Positions 25,351 to 33,548 of a DNA stretch of 64,000 bases are shown piece by piece (position 1 is the first letter of the stretch; each line of letters opens with the position of its first letter). The notes beneath the pieces were generated by a model. The model saw only the letters and a program-made list of their open reading frames with translations, had not been told where the DNA came from and searched no databases. A program made the translations under genes and the position numbers. The stretch covers positions 307,345 to 371,344 of the forward strand of contig NZ_JAFRDR010000006.1 in assembly GCF_017377795.1 (NCBI RefSeq), written 5' to 3'. The DNA comes from Williamsia soli (GTDB taxonomy: Bacteria > Actinomycetota > Actinomycetes > Mycobacteriales > Mycobacteriaceae).

Positions 25351-26312
25351 CGTTCGAGTTCCTGGAGGGTCTTGGAGATGTGGTTGAGCGAGAGCACCGT
25401 GACCGCGATGAACAAACCGGGCATCAGGGACACCCAGGGCGCGGTGACCAGGAAGTTGCGTCCGGTCGACACCAGGGTTCCCCACTCGGCCTCCGGTGGT
25501 GCGGCACCGAAGCCGAGGAAGCTCAGTGCCGCGATCGAGATGATTGCCACACCGAAGTCGAGAACCGCGAGAACCGCGACCGGTCCCCACGAGTTGGGCA
25601 GGATGTGCCGCAGCAGGACCCGCGTCCAGGAGGCGCCACCCGCACGGGCGGCCTCGACGTAGGGGAGGGTCTTGACCCGCAGGACCTCGGCGCGCGTGGT
25701 CCGTGCGAAGCCCGGGACGATGCCGATGCCCACGGCGATCGCGACGGGTACGGTTCCGAAGCCGAGGGCGGTGACGATGGCCAGCGCCAGCAGCAGGCCC
25801 GGAATGGCCAGCAGCACATCGACGAACCGCATGATCACCGAGTCCGTCACGCCGCTGAAGAAGCCCGAGATCACGCCGAGGGTCAGGCCGGCGACCACCG
25901 CGATGGCCAGGGCGATCAGCGCCGCTTCGATCGTGAGCGTAGAGCCGTACAGCGTCCGCGTCCACAGGTCGCGGCCCATCTCGTCGGTACCGAAGAGGTG
26001 GGTGGTGCTCGGCGGCAACAGGCGGTCGACGGGTGCGGTCCGGTAGGGGTCGTAGGAACTGAACCAGGAGGGGAAGAACGCCGACACCCCGACGAACGCG
26101 ATGAACAGGACGGTGAGGACGAACAGCGGCCGCCGAACGGCTTTGGCGGTGGTTTCCCGGAGCGGACCCCAGCGTCCGCCGGGTTCGGTTGCCCCCGGTG
26201 GGGTCAGCGAGTGGTCGGGTTTCGCGACCGGGCGCTCCACGGGCAGGTCGATCCCCAGTGCACTGGCACTCGAACTGCTGATGTCGATGCGGTCCTTCAG
26301 CTTCTCGGTCAT
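25347..26312 (-). CDS. Oligopeptide-type ABC importer permease (DppC-like)
   Basis: 321 residues. A cytosolic N-terminus of about 60 residues is followed by a first transmembrane helix (RPLFVLTVLFIAFVGVSAFF) and the periplasmic-side LFGTDEMGRDLWTR motif typical of DppC. A five-helix BPD_transp_1 domain carries the EAA loop EAARAGGASWTRVLLRHILP that docks on the ATPase. It starts 1 nt after the DppB stop and overlaps the ATPase start, so the stoichiometry is probably fixed by coupled translation. Confidence 0.88.
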   Translation of the reverse strand: MTEKLKDRIDISSSSASALGIDLPVERPVAKPDHSLTPPGATEPGGRWGPLRETTAKAVRRPLFVLTVLFIAFVGVSAFFPSWFSSYDPYRTAPVDRLLPPSTTHLFGTDEMGRDLWTRTLYGSTLTIEAALIALAIAVVAGLTLGVISGFFSGVTDSVIMRFVDVLLAIPGLLLALAIVTALGFGTVPVAIAVGIGIVPGFARTTRAEVLRVKTLPYVEAARAGGASWTRVLLRHILPNSWGPVAVLAVLDFGVAIISIAALSFLGFGAAPPEAEWGTLVSTGRNFLVTAPWVSLMPGLFIAVTVLSLNHISKTLQELER

Positions 26313-26313
26313 G

Positions 26314-27282
26314 TCAGCTCACCTTTGTCTTCGTACGAATCTTCGTCGTGTGGGCGATGCGCGGATCCAGCAGCGGGTACAGGAGATCGACGATCAGGTT
26401 GACCAGGACGAACGCCGCGGCGGCCAGCGTGACGATCGCCAGCACCACCGGGATGTCCTGCGCGAGAACCGCTTCCTGGGCCAACTTGCCGATCCCGTTG
26501 CGGTTGAACACCGTCTCGGTCACGATCGCGCTGGTCACGGTCACACCGACGAGCAGACCGAAGATGGTCAGCGCCGGTAGCGCGGCGTTACGGAACGCAT
26601 GTTTGAGCTGTACGGCACCGCGGGACAGGCCCTTGGCCCGGGCGGTCACGATGTACTGCTCGCTCAACGTCTCGTTGAAACTCCGTGTCAGCACCTGCGC
26701 CAACGCGGCCGTGGTGGGGATGGCCATCGTGATCACCGGCAGTATCAGGTACTCAGCACCACCGGATCCCTGCGAGGGCAGCCAGCCGAGGTTGAACGCG
26801 AAGACCTGGATGAGGATCAGGGCGATCAGGAAGGACGGGATCGCAACGCCGAACGCGGGCAAGCGGTCCAGCAGGATCCGGACAGGCTTGAACTGGACGA
26901 AGGCGGCGAGGTACGCGAGGACGGTGCCGACGATGACGGCGAGCAGGCCGGCCAGGACGCTGAGGGTCAGTGTGCCACCGAGCCGTTCGGTGATCAGGTC
27001 GGACACCGGTGCCTGCTTGGAGATCGACAGGCCCCATTCTCCGCGTACGGCACCGCTCAGCAGTGAGAAGTATTGGTCGATCATGGATTTGTCGAGGCCG
27101 TATTTGGCCTTGACAGCCAGTAACTCGTCTGGCGACATGGTGTCGGGGTCGAGTCCGGCCGCGCCCAGCTGGATGCCGACGGCATCGCTGGGCAGGAGAT
27201 AGAGGATGACGAACGTCAATGTGAATGCCGCCCACAACACCACAACCGCCTGGGCGATTCGGCCTGCTATGTATCTGCGCAT
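26314..27282 (-). CDS. Oligopeptide-type ABC importer permease (DppB-like)
   Basis: 322 residues, six predicted membrane helices. It begins MRRYIAGRIAQAVVVLWAAF with the N-terminal helix and large external loop of DppB. An EAA-like loop (VTARAKGLSRGAVQLKHAFR) lies near residue 215 and a GLLVGVTVTSAIVTETVF helix follows. AAAGGAA precedes the ATG. Between this gene and the upstream solute-binding gene lies an 82-bp gap with a perfect hairpin (27304-27338), which probably sets the binding protein in molar excess over the permeases. Confidence 0.88.
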   Translation of the reverse strand: MRRYIAGRIAQAVVVLWAAFTLTFVILYLLPSDAVGIQLGAAGLDPDTMSPDELLAVKAKYGLDKSMIDQYFSLLSGAVRGEWGLSISKQAPVSDLITERLGGTLTLSVLAGLLAVIVGTVLAYLAAFVQFKPVRILLDRLPAFGVAIPSFLIALILIQVFAFNLGWLPSQGSGGAEYLILPVITMAIPTTAALAQVLTRSFNETLSEQYIVTARAKGLSRGAVQLKHAFRNAALPALTIFGLLVGVTVTSAIVTETVFNRNGIGKLAQEAVLAQDIPVVLAIVTLAAAAFVLVNLIVDLLYPLLDPRIAHTTKIRTKTKVS

Positions 27283-27303
27283 GGCTGCGGTTCCTTTCTG
27301 TGG

Positions 27304-27338
27304 CGGTTGGCCCCGGTGGTGATCACCGGGGCCAACCG
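27304..27338 (-). terminator. Intra-operon hairpin between binding protein and permease genes
   Basis: Perfect 15-bp inverted repeat CGGTTGGCCCCGGTG / CACCGGGGCCAACCG with a 5-nt loop. It lies 26 bp after the binding-protein stop and 21 bp before the permease start codon. There is no T-tract, so it probably attenuates transcription partly or protects the 3' end of the binding-protein mRNA from decay. Confidence 0.75.
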
Positions 27339-27364
27339 GTCGAGCGTTGTTGGTTCTCAGCTGG

Positions 27365-29047
27365 TTACGGCTGGAGGAACGTGTCGTTCAGGGCCAGGAA
27401 GCTCTCGGACGTGAACCGGAAACCGTTGACCTTGTTGCTGACTCCGGCCGATTGCTGGCGTTCGAACAGCGGGAAGCTGACTCCCTGATCGATCAGGAGG
27501 TTCTGCAGGTCGGCGTAGGCCTGCTTGGTCTGGGCCTCGTCGGTGGTCTGCACCGCCTTCTGGAACAGCTGCTGGATCTGAGCCGCCACCTCCGGGGTCG
27601 CCGCGTTCTTGGCCAAAGCCTTCTGGTTGGCGAGCGATTCGACCAGGATGAACTGCAGCGCACCGGGATCGGCACGCGTGAAGTAGGTGCCTACCAGGTC
27701 GTAGTCACCGCTCTTGTAGACGCCGATGGCTTCGGCCTGAGTGACCACTTTGAGCTGCAGGTCGATGCCGACCTGACGCCACTGGTCCTGCAGGAGCTCG
27801 TTGCCGGCGGCGAACTGGCCGACGACAGGCAGGGTGAGGGTCAGCTGCTGTCCGTTCTTGGAGCGGTATTCACTGCCGGCAGGCTTGGTCCAGCCGGCGG
27901 CGTCGAGGAGTTGGCCGGCACCGTCGGGGTCGAAGCCGAGTTTGCTTGCCTGTGATTGGAAGTACGGCGTGGTCAGGTCGAATGCGCCTTCGACGACGGG
28001 GTAGTCCGGGCCGTAGACGGTGGCCGCGTTGGTCTTGAGGTCGGTGGCCTTGTACAGGGCTTGGCGGACCTGCGGATCGGACAGTGGTTTTCCGGTGCTG
28101 ACATTGGGGAACAGAGTGTTCGAGACGCCGGGTAGCGACCGCGATTCGATGTAGCCGCCGGAGCTCTTGATCAGTTCCTGGTCTTCGACGGTGAGCGGAT
28201 TACGGGGCCAGGTTATGTCGACGGCGCCGCTGACCAGGTTGCCGGTGCGGACGCTGTCTTCGGCGACGTAGCTGTATTTGACCGCGTCGAGGTAAGCCTC
28301 GCCGGTGTTCTTCGACAGGCTCGAGCCCCAGTTGTAACCAACCCGGCGGCTCAGGGAGATGCCCTGGCCGGGCGTGTAGTTGTCCAGGGTGAACAGGCCA
28401 GAGCCCTTGAAGTTGCCCAGGCAGCGCTGTTCGGGGGTGTTCTGGAACGAGGCCGGGGAGATCAGGGCCAGGTTGGTCGTCGAAGTCGCTTGCAGGAACG
28501 AAGAGTTGGGCTGGGTGAAGTGGAACTTCACGGTCTGCGGGTCGACGACGGTGGTCGATTCCAGTCCCAGGATGTAGCTGGCGCCGAAGGCGGTGCCGCC
28601 GCTGGTCTTGGCCAGGTCGGCGAAGCCGTCGAAGTTGGTTTTGACCGCTGTGGCGTCCAAGGGTGCGCCGTCGGAGAAGGTGACGCCGTCGCGCAGGGTG
28701 AAGGTGTAGTCGAGGCCGTCAGGGCTGATCTCCCACGTGCTGGCCAGCCACGGGACGATCTCACCGGTGTCGGGGTTCTGATCGGTGAGGGAGTCAGCGA
28801 TGTTGCGGATGACGCCGCGGTGCTCGATCCAGTAGGTCTGGAAGGGGTCGACACAACTGAACGTGGGGTTGTCCGGGAAGTAGGCGATGTCGAGGGTTCC
28901 GCCGCGGACGGGGTTGGCGGCGTCGCCGGTGGGACCGGATTCGGAGTTTCCGCCGGAGCTGCACGCGGTCACGACCAAGGTCGACATCAGGGCGAGTGCA
29001 CCTGCGACCTTCCAGCGGCCGGATCTCGAGCGGGTGTGTTGACGCAT
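27365..29047 (-). CDS. Solute-binding lipoprotein of oligopeptide-type ABC importer (SBP_bac_5)
   Basis: 560 residues. A lipoprotein signal peptide (basic start, then LALMSTLVVTAC) has its lipidated Cys at about residue 29. The mature part begins with a Ser/Gly linker and RGGTLDIAYFPDNPTFSCVD, followed by the family 5 pattern DSLTDQNPDTGEIVPWLAST, DYTFTLRDGVTFSDG and a C-terminal LLIDQGVSFPLF. Family 5 binding proteins bring peptides, nickel, opines or other amphipathic molecules. With two flavin monooxygenases in the operon the ligand may be an organosulfur compound. It resembles the KPN_01854-type binding proteins found beside LLM monooxygenases, but I cannot verify that here. Confidence 0.88.
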   Translation of the reverse strand: MRQHTRSRSGRWKVAGALALMSTLVVTACSSGGNSESGPTGDAANPVRGGTLDIAYFPDNPTFSCVDPFQTYWIEHRGVIRNIADSLTDQNPDTGEIVPWLASTWEISPDGLDYTFTLRDGVTFSDGAPLDATAVKTNFDGFADLAKTSGGTAFGASYILGLESTTVVDPQTVKFHFTQPNSSFLQATSTTNLALISPASFQNTPEQRCLGNFKGSGLFTLDNYTPGQGISLSRRVGYNWGSSLSKNTGEAYLDAVKYSYVAEDSVRTGNLVSGAVDITWPRNPLTVEDQELIKSSGGYIESRSLPGVSNTLFPNVSTGKPLSDPQVRQALYKATDLKTNAATVYGPDYPVVEGAFDLTTPYFQSQASKLGFDPDGAGQLLDAAGWTKPAGSEYRSKNGQQLTLTLPVVGQFAAGNELLQDQWRQVGIDLQLKVVTQAEAIGVYKSGDYDLVGTYFTRADPGALQFILVESLANQKALAKNAATPEVAAQIQQLFQKAVQTTDEAQTKQAYADLQNLLIDQGVSFPLFERQQSAGVSNKVNGFRFTSESFLALNDTFLQP

Positions 29048-29095
29048 TGTGTCTGTATCTCTTTCGAATGGGGTTGATGAAGCGGGTAGCTGGGT

Positions 29096-30268
29096 TCAGT
29101 CGCGCAGGAGTGCGCGTCCGGCCGCCAGCAGGGCGGTGTCTTCCTGGGGTGGATGCACGCGAACACAGAGCACATCGCGCAGATGCCGTTCGAGCGGATT
29201 GTGCCGGGTCAGAGCGGCGTTGCCGAGTGCGGCGACCGCGGTCTGGACCGCGGCTATCACCGACCGGGCGATCTGGACCTTGACCAGCGACAAGCCGGCG
29301 GTGACGGCGGGATCGTCGGCGGCGACCCGCAGAAGAGTTCCGTACAGCAGGGTTTCGGCCTGCACTATCTGGGCGTCGATCTCCCCGGCGATGGCCTGGA
29401 TGCGTTCGGTCTCGGCAATGGGACGGCCCAACGCGGTCGGTACGCGTTCACGGGCGTAGGTCACGAATGCCGTACGGGCCGCCCGCGCAACTCCGACGTA
29501 CAGCGCGGGATGGCCGAAACCCGTTGGGCCGGTGGCCACTGCGGGGTCGCGGTAGACGCCATCGGTCTTCGGGATCTCGAGGAAGTTCTCCTCGGCGACC
29601 TCGACGCTGTCGTAGCTGACGTCGTGGGTGTTGGAGGCGCGCAATCCCAGGTGATCCCAGGTCTGGTGCCAGGTGATTCCGCCGGCGTCGGCGGGAACGA
29701 TCACGTGCCCGACGCGCGGTTCGTCCTCATCGGTGATCGCCCAGACCAGGTGGTACGCCAGCGCCGTTCCTCCGGTCGCGAACGTCTTGTGACCGCTCAG
29801 GGACCAGCCGTTCGCGGTCCGCCGTGCAATGGTCTTGGGGAGACCACCACGCGCCGGTGCGCCCAGCTCGGGTTCGGCGCGGATCACGTTGACCGGCGCC
29901 GGTCCCTGTGTCGACTGCTGCAGCAGGTTCTCGTAGACCTCGGCGGGCCAGGAGTCCGTGGCCGCCTGCATCTGGTGGATGGCCAGGTTGTTGGCCGCAA
30001 TGAGTGCGACCGAGGGGTCGCCCTCACCGAGTGCGGCGAGGATCGCCGCGACCTCGAACGGTCCGGCCTCCGGGCCACCGAAGCGTGCTGCCACGGTCGC
30101 GGTGAGATATCCGCCGCGGTGGGCGGCGGCCAGGCCGGCCACGGGGATGTCGCCGCTGCGATCGTATTGTTCTGCGGTGGCGGCTACTTCGGCGGTCAGT
30201 GCCTTCAGGCCGGATGGTGAGAGATCGGGCGTCGGCAGCGTCACCGACCTCACGGAAGCGATGGTCAT
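29096..30268 (-). CDS. Acyl-CoA-dehydrogenase-fold flavin monooxygenase (SfnB/DszC-like)
   Basis: 390 residues; ATG 30268 overlaps the LLM stop (ATGA). It has the acyl-CoA dehydrogenase architecture: N-terminal helical domain (VAGLAAAHRGGYLTATVAAR), middle beta domain (GWSLSGHKTFATGGTALAYH, then ADAGGITWHQTWDHLGLRAS), and C-terminal helical bundle. The catalytic Glu of true dehydrogenases is not obvious, and the context fits the flavin-dependent oxygenase branch (DszC, SfnB, sulfur acquisition oxidoreductases). It would use reduced FMN to oxygenate a sulfur compound. Cotranscribed with an LLM monooxygenase and an importer. Confidence 0.8.
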   Translation of the reverse strand: MTIASVRSVTLPTPDLSPSGLKALTAEVAATAEQYDRSGDIPVAGLAAAHRGGYLTATVAARFGGPEAGPFEVAAILAALGEGDPSVALIAANNLAIHQMQAATDSWPAEVYENLLQQSTQGPAPVNVIRAEPELGAPARGGLPKTIARRTANGWSLSGHKTFATGGTALAYHLVWAITDEDEPRVGHVIVPADAGGITWHQTWDHLGLRASNTHDVSYDSVEVAEENFLEIPKTDGVYRDPAVATGPTGFGHPALYVGVARAARTAFVTYARERVPTALGRPIAETERIQAIAGEIDAQIVQAETLLYGTLLRVAADDPAVTAGLSLVKVQIARSVIAAVQTAVAALGNAALTRHNPLERHLRDVLCVRVHPPQEDTALLAAGRALLRD

Positions 30269-31461
30269 GCCTGGCCGGCCGTCGCGAAGGCGCCGAGATG
30301 ATCGGACTGCAGTGTTCCGCGCTTACCGGTCGCCTCGCGGTGCGCGAGTTCCTGACGGACCAGCGGTACCACGTAGCGGCCATAGTCGATGGCGTCGTTG
30401 AGCGTGTCGTAGCCGCGGATCGACACCAGGTCGGCGCCCAGATCGATGTAATCGAGAATGGCAGCCGCCACGGTCTCGGCACTGCCCACCAGCGCGGTGG
30501 ACGCTCCTGCACCGTTGACGGCCGCCGCGGTCCGGGTCCACAGCGCACGGTCGTAGATGTCCTTACGATTCGCGAAATCCAGAGCGCGTTGCGATCCCAC
30601 GTTCTGCGGGGTGTTGCCGGCGATGGCCTTGTAGATCGGGTTCTTCGAGAAGTTGGCCTCGATGCGGTCGACGTAATCGTGAGCCTTGGCCCAGGCGAGA
30701 TCGTCGGTGCGGTCGATGATGGGGCGGAACGTCACCCAGATCCGGGGGCGATCCTTGCGGCCGGATTCGGCGGCAATGCGGTGCACGCGCTCGATCTGAC
30801 TCTTGATGTCCGCCAGCGGTTCTCCCCAGAAGCTGAAGATGTCGGCTTTGCGTCCGCCGATCTCGAAGGCGGCGTCGGACTGGCCGCCGATCGAGATCGG
30901 AACCTGCGACCCGTACGGGGCGAAACCGGGGCCGAAGTTGTCGAACTTGTAGTGGGTTCCACTGTGCGAGAACGGTTCTGTTCTGGTCCAGGAATCCCGC
31001 AAGATGTCGATGAACTCGTCGGTACGGGTATAGCGCTGCTCTTTGGTGAGGTAGTCACCCTGGCGGGCCTGCTCGGTGTCGTTGCCGCCGGAGATCAGGT
31101 GGACCAGCGCGCGACCTTCGGTCAGCTGGTCGAGGGTCGCGAGCTGCTGCGCGGCTACGGTGGGGAACACCGTGTTGGGCCGCAGCGCGACGATCGGTTT
31201 GATCGTGCTGCTGAGTTGTCCCACGGCAGAGGCCAGTACGAACGAGTCGGCGGTGTTGGACCCATACGGGAGCAGGGTCATGTCGAAGCCACCGTCCTCG
31301 AGGCTCCGGACGTAGCGGCGGAAGAACGGAAGGTCGATGCCACGAGACGGGATCGGGTTGAGTTCGGTGGACGGGTTCAGGTGCGTGAGGCTGATGAACT
31401 CGACCTTCGATGCGGCACTGGCCGGCACCGGCAACGACTCCTGGGACGGATCGGCGGTCAT
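30265..31461 (-). CDS. LLM-class flavin-dependent monooxygenase (SsuD-like)
   Basis: 398 residues, first gene of the leftward operon, with AGGAAGGA upstream. It shows the luciferase-like TIM-barrel pattern: VEFISLTHLNPST at strand 1, FDMTLLPYGSNTADSFVLAS, IKPIVALRPNTVFPTVAAQQ, the conserved RALVHLISGGNDTEQ and the VPISIGGQSDAAFEIGG loop. These match the alkanesulfonate monooxygenase SsuD subgroup, which releases sulfite from sulfonates using reduced FMN and O2. The partner flavin reductase is not in this window. Expression is probably controlled by the divergent LysR protein. Confidence 0.88.
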   Translation of the reverse strand: MTADPSQESLPVPASAASKVEFISLTHLNPSTELNPIPSRGIDLPFFRRYVRSLEDGGFDMTLLPYGSNTADSFVLASAVGQLSSTIKPIVALRPNTVFPTVAAQQLATLDQLTEGRALVHLISGGNDTEQARQGDYLTKEQRYTRTDEFIDILRDSWTRTEPFSHSGTHYKFDNFGPGFAPYGSQVPISIGGQSDAAFEIGGRKADIFSFWGEPLADIKSQIERVHRIAAESGRKDRPRIWVTFRPIIDRTDDLAWAKAHDYVDRIEANFSKNPIYKAIAGNTPQNVGSQRALDFANRKDIYDRALWTRTAAAVNGAGASTALVGSAETVAAAILDYIDLGADLVSIRGYDTLNDAIDYGRYVVPLVRQELAHREATGKRGTLQSDHLGAFATAGQA

Positions 31462-31788
31462 GTGGGGGTCCTTCCTGAGGTGAATCCGGGGCAGGTCCGA
31501 AACGGTTCGGTCCTGGTTCGTGAAGGGATGCTAGGGCGGTTGTGCCCGGGTAACCAGACTTGTGCTCACCGTTTTCGATTGGGATAACCGATGAGAATCG
31601 ATAGGGCTGGTTTGCGCGGTCTTCGCAGGTCACCGCGGCTACCGATGCCTCAGATAGCCCTACTTTTGGTCATCCGGCCAGGGTTTTGCGCGGACAGAAT
31701 CAAAGTAGGCACAGCGATCGCCAATAGAGGAAACTGGCCAGAACAGTTGCGTAGTCGAATGCGAATTCTCAAGAAGATGGTGGGCACG
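31462..31788. promoter_or_regulatory. Divergent regulatory region between LLM operon and LysR gene
   Basis: 327 bp without a convincing gene. It contains an interrupted inverted repeat, CGATT (31576-31580) and AATCG (31596-31600), around GGGATAACCGAT. That spacing suits a LysR-type binding site controlling both directions. A short in-frame extension of the LysR gene reaches back to 31591 but has no ribosome site and poor codon use. No sigma-factor consensus is clear enough to call. Confidence 0.45.
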
Positions 31789-32658
31789 ATGGCAGACCCC
31801 TTGGACTTGGTGCACTTGCGCACATTGGTCGCAATCGCCGAGACCGGTGGCTTCCGCAGGGCCGCTGATTCCCTGCACCTGAGTCAGCCGACGGTCAGTC
31901 AGCACGTACGTCTGCTCGAGAAGCGTCTCAAGCAGTCCCTCGTCGTCAAAGACGGTCGCGGGTCCCGGTTCACCGCCGCCGGTGAGCGCCTGGTCCTCGA
32001 GGCCAAGCGGCTCCTGACTGCACAAGACGAGGTCCTGCAGCGCTTCTCGGTGTCCACGCCGGAAAAGATCACCATCGGCTCCACCGAACACGCCGCCGAC
32101 GGCCTGCTTCCCGAGTTGCTCGGTGCATTGCGGTCGGCCTACCCCGACGTCTGGGTACAGTTCCGCATCGACCGTTCCACGTCACTCGCCGAGTCGGTGA
32201 GCAAGGGTGCGCTCGACCTGGCCGTGGTGCTGGGTGGCAACGCCGAACCCACGGGCGCGGAGGTCGGTTCGTTGAACCTGCGTTGGGTGGCCGCCGCGGA
32301 TCGGGACCTCTCCCAGGTGGACAGTGCGATGCCGCTGGTCGCGTTCGAAGAGCCGTGTGGTCTGCGGCGACGCGCGATCGCCAAGCTCGACGAACTGGGC
32401 CACGGCGTCACCGTGAGTGCCGAATCGGGAAACCTGGACGGTGTTCTCGCGGCCGCGCGCGCCGGTCTCGGTATCGCGTTGCTGCCGTTCTCGGGTCCGG
32501 TGCCCAGTGGCTTGCGTGAAGTGACGAGTCTCCCGTCGATGGGCGACATCGATGTCCGGTTGGTCTCACGTCGCGGATTGGACACGGATGTCGAACAGGC
32601 CGCAGTCGATGCGGTCAGTGCGCATTTTCAGCACCCGCGTCTGGTAGGAGTTGCCTGA
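31789..32658 (+). CDS. LysR-family transcriptional regulator
   Basis: 289 residues from ATG 31789 (GGTGGG upstream; ATG 31777 is an alternative). The winged-helix domain is at residues 5-65 (LVHLRTLVAIAETGGFRRAA, DSLHLSQPTVSQHVRLLE). The ligand-binding domain follows (ITIGSTEHAADGLLPELLGA and a C-terminal AARAGLGIALLPF). It is divergent from the monooxygenase/importer operon and coupled (TGATG) to a sulfurtransferase gene, so it most likely senses a sulfur metabolite, like CysB or SsuR, and controls the operon. Confidence 0.9.
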   Translation: MADPLDLVHLRTLVAIAETGGFRRAADSLHLSQPTVSQHVRLLEKRLKQSLVVKDGRGSRFTAAGERLVLEAKRLLTAQDEVLQRFSVSTPEKITIGSTEHAADGLLPELLGALRSAYPDVWVQFRIDRSTSLAESVSKGALDLAVVLGGNAEPTGAEVGSLNLRWVAAADRDLSQVDSAMPLVAFEEPCGLRRRAIAKLDELGHGVTVSAESGNLDGVLAAARAGLGIALLPFSGPVPSGLREVTSLPSMGDIDVRLVSRRGLDTDVEQAAVDAVSAHFQHPRLVGVA

Positions 32659-33500
32659 TGGCGCGCAATGATGTGGTGATCTCGGTATCCGAACTCGCCG
32701 AGCTGATCGACGGTACGACACCGGTGACGATTCTCGACGTCCGATGGCGTCTCGATCAGCCCGACGGCCGCGCCGACCACGACAGTGGTCACATCCCAGG
32801 GGCGGTCTACGTCGACCTCGACTCGGAGCTGTCCGATCATTCGGTGACCGGTCGTGGACGCCATCCGCTGCCGAGTGGTGACAATCTGCAAGCTGCTGCC
32901 CGGCGATGGGGCGTGCGCACGGGCGTTCCGGTCGTCGTCTACGACGATTGGAATCGTGCCGGATCGGCGAGGGCCTGGTGGGTGCTGGGCGCAGCCGGCA
33001 TCTCCGACGTGCGCGTTCTCGACGGTGGACTCGAGGCCTGGGTCGCTGCCGGACACGACCTCGTGAAGGGTCTGGAGGCTCCGGTGGAAGGCGACGTCGT
33101 AGTCGCGCACTCCGACCTGTATTCCGGTGCTCTGCCCACACTGACTGCCGAGCAGGTCTCGGATTTCGCCGGCGTGCTCGTCGACGCCCGAGCACCGGAA
33201 CGCTATCGCGGTGAGGTCGAACCGGTCGACGCGGTCGCCGGGCACATCCCTGGAGCAGGCAATGCACCGAGCACGGCAACACTCGACAACGGTTTCTTCC
33301 GGGACGCGGCTGAGCTGCGCGAGTTGTTCGCGGGCGCGGGCGCCGACGGAACCGCCCCGGTCGGTGTCTACTGCGGGTCCGGTGTCACCGCGGCTGTCGA
33401 TCTCGTCGCGCTGAAGATCGCCGACGTCGACGCGAGCCTGTTCCCCGGTTCCTGGTCCCAGTGGAGTTCGGACTCAGAGAATCCCGTCGCCACCGGCTAG
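32658..33500 (+). CDS. Two-domain sulfurtransferase (mercaptopyruvate/thiosulfate type)
   Basis: 280 residues; ATG overlaps the LysR stop by one base. Two rhodanese domains: residues 5-130 (inactive; TILDVRWRLDQPDGRADHDS, HIPGAVYVDLDSEL) and 150-275 with active-site loop CGSGVTA (Cys239). The CG[S/T]GVT form is typical of 3-mercaptopyruvate sulfurtransferases, whereas CRKGVT marks thiosulfate rhodaneses. It would pass sulfane sulfur to cyanide, thioredoxin or other thiols in the cytosol. Coupling to the LysR gene ties it to the sulfur operon on the other strand. Confidence 0.88.
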   Translation: MARNDVVISVSELAELIDGTTPVTILDVRWRLDQPDGRADHDSGHIPGAVYVDLDSELSDHSVTGRGRHPLPSGDNLQAAARRWGVRTGVPVVVYDDWNRAGSARAWWVLGAAGISDVRVLDGGLEAWVAAGHDLVKGLEAPVEGDVVVAHSDLYSGALPTLTAEQVSDFAGVLVDARAPERYRGEVEPVDAVAGHIPGAGNAPSTATLDNGFFRDAAELRELFAGAGADGTAPVGVYCGSGVTAAVDLVALKIADVDASLFPGSWSQWSSDSENPVATG

Positions 33501-33548
33501 CTCCGCCGACCGTGCCAATACAGCCGCCGAGCGTGCCACAACGTCCCG

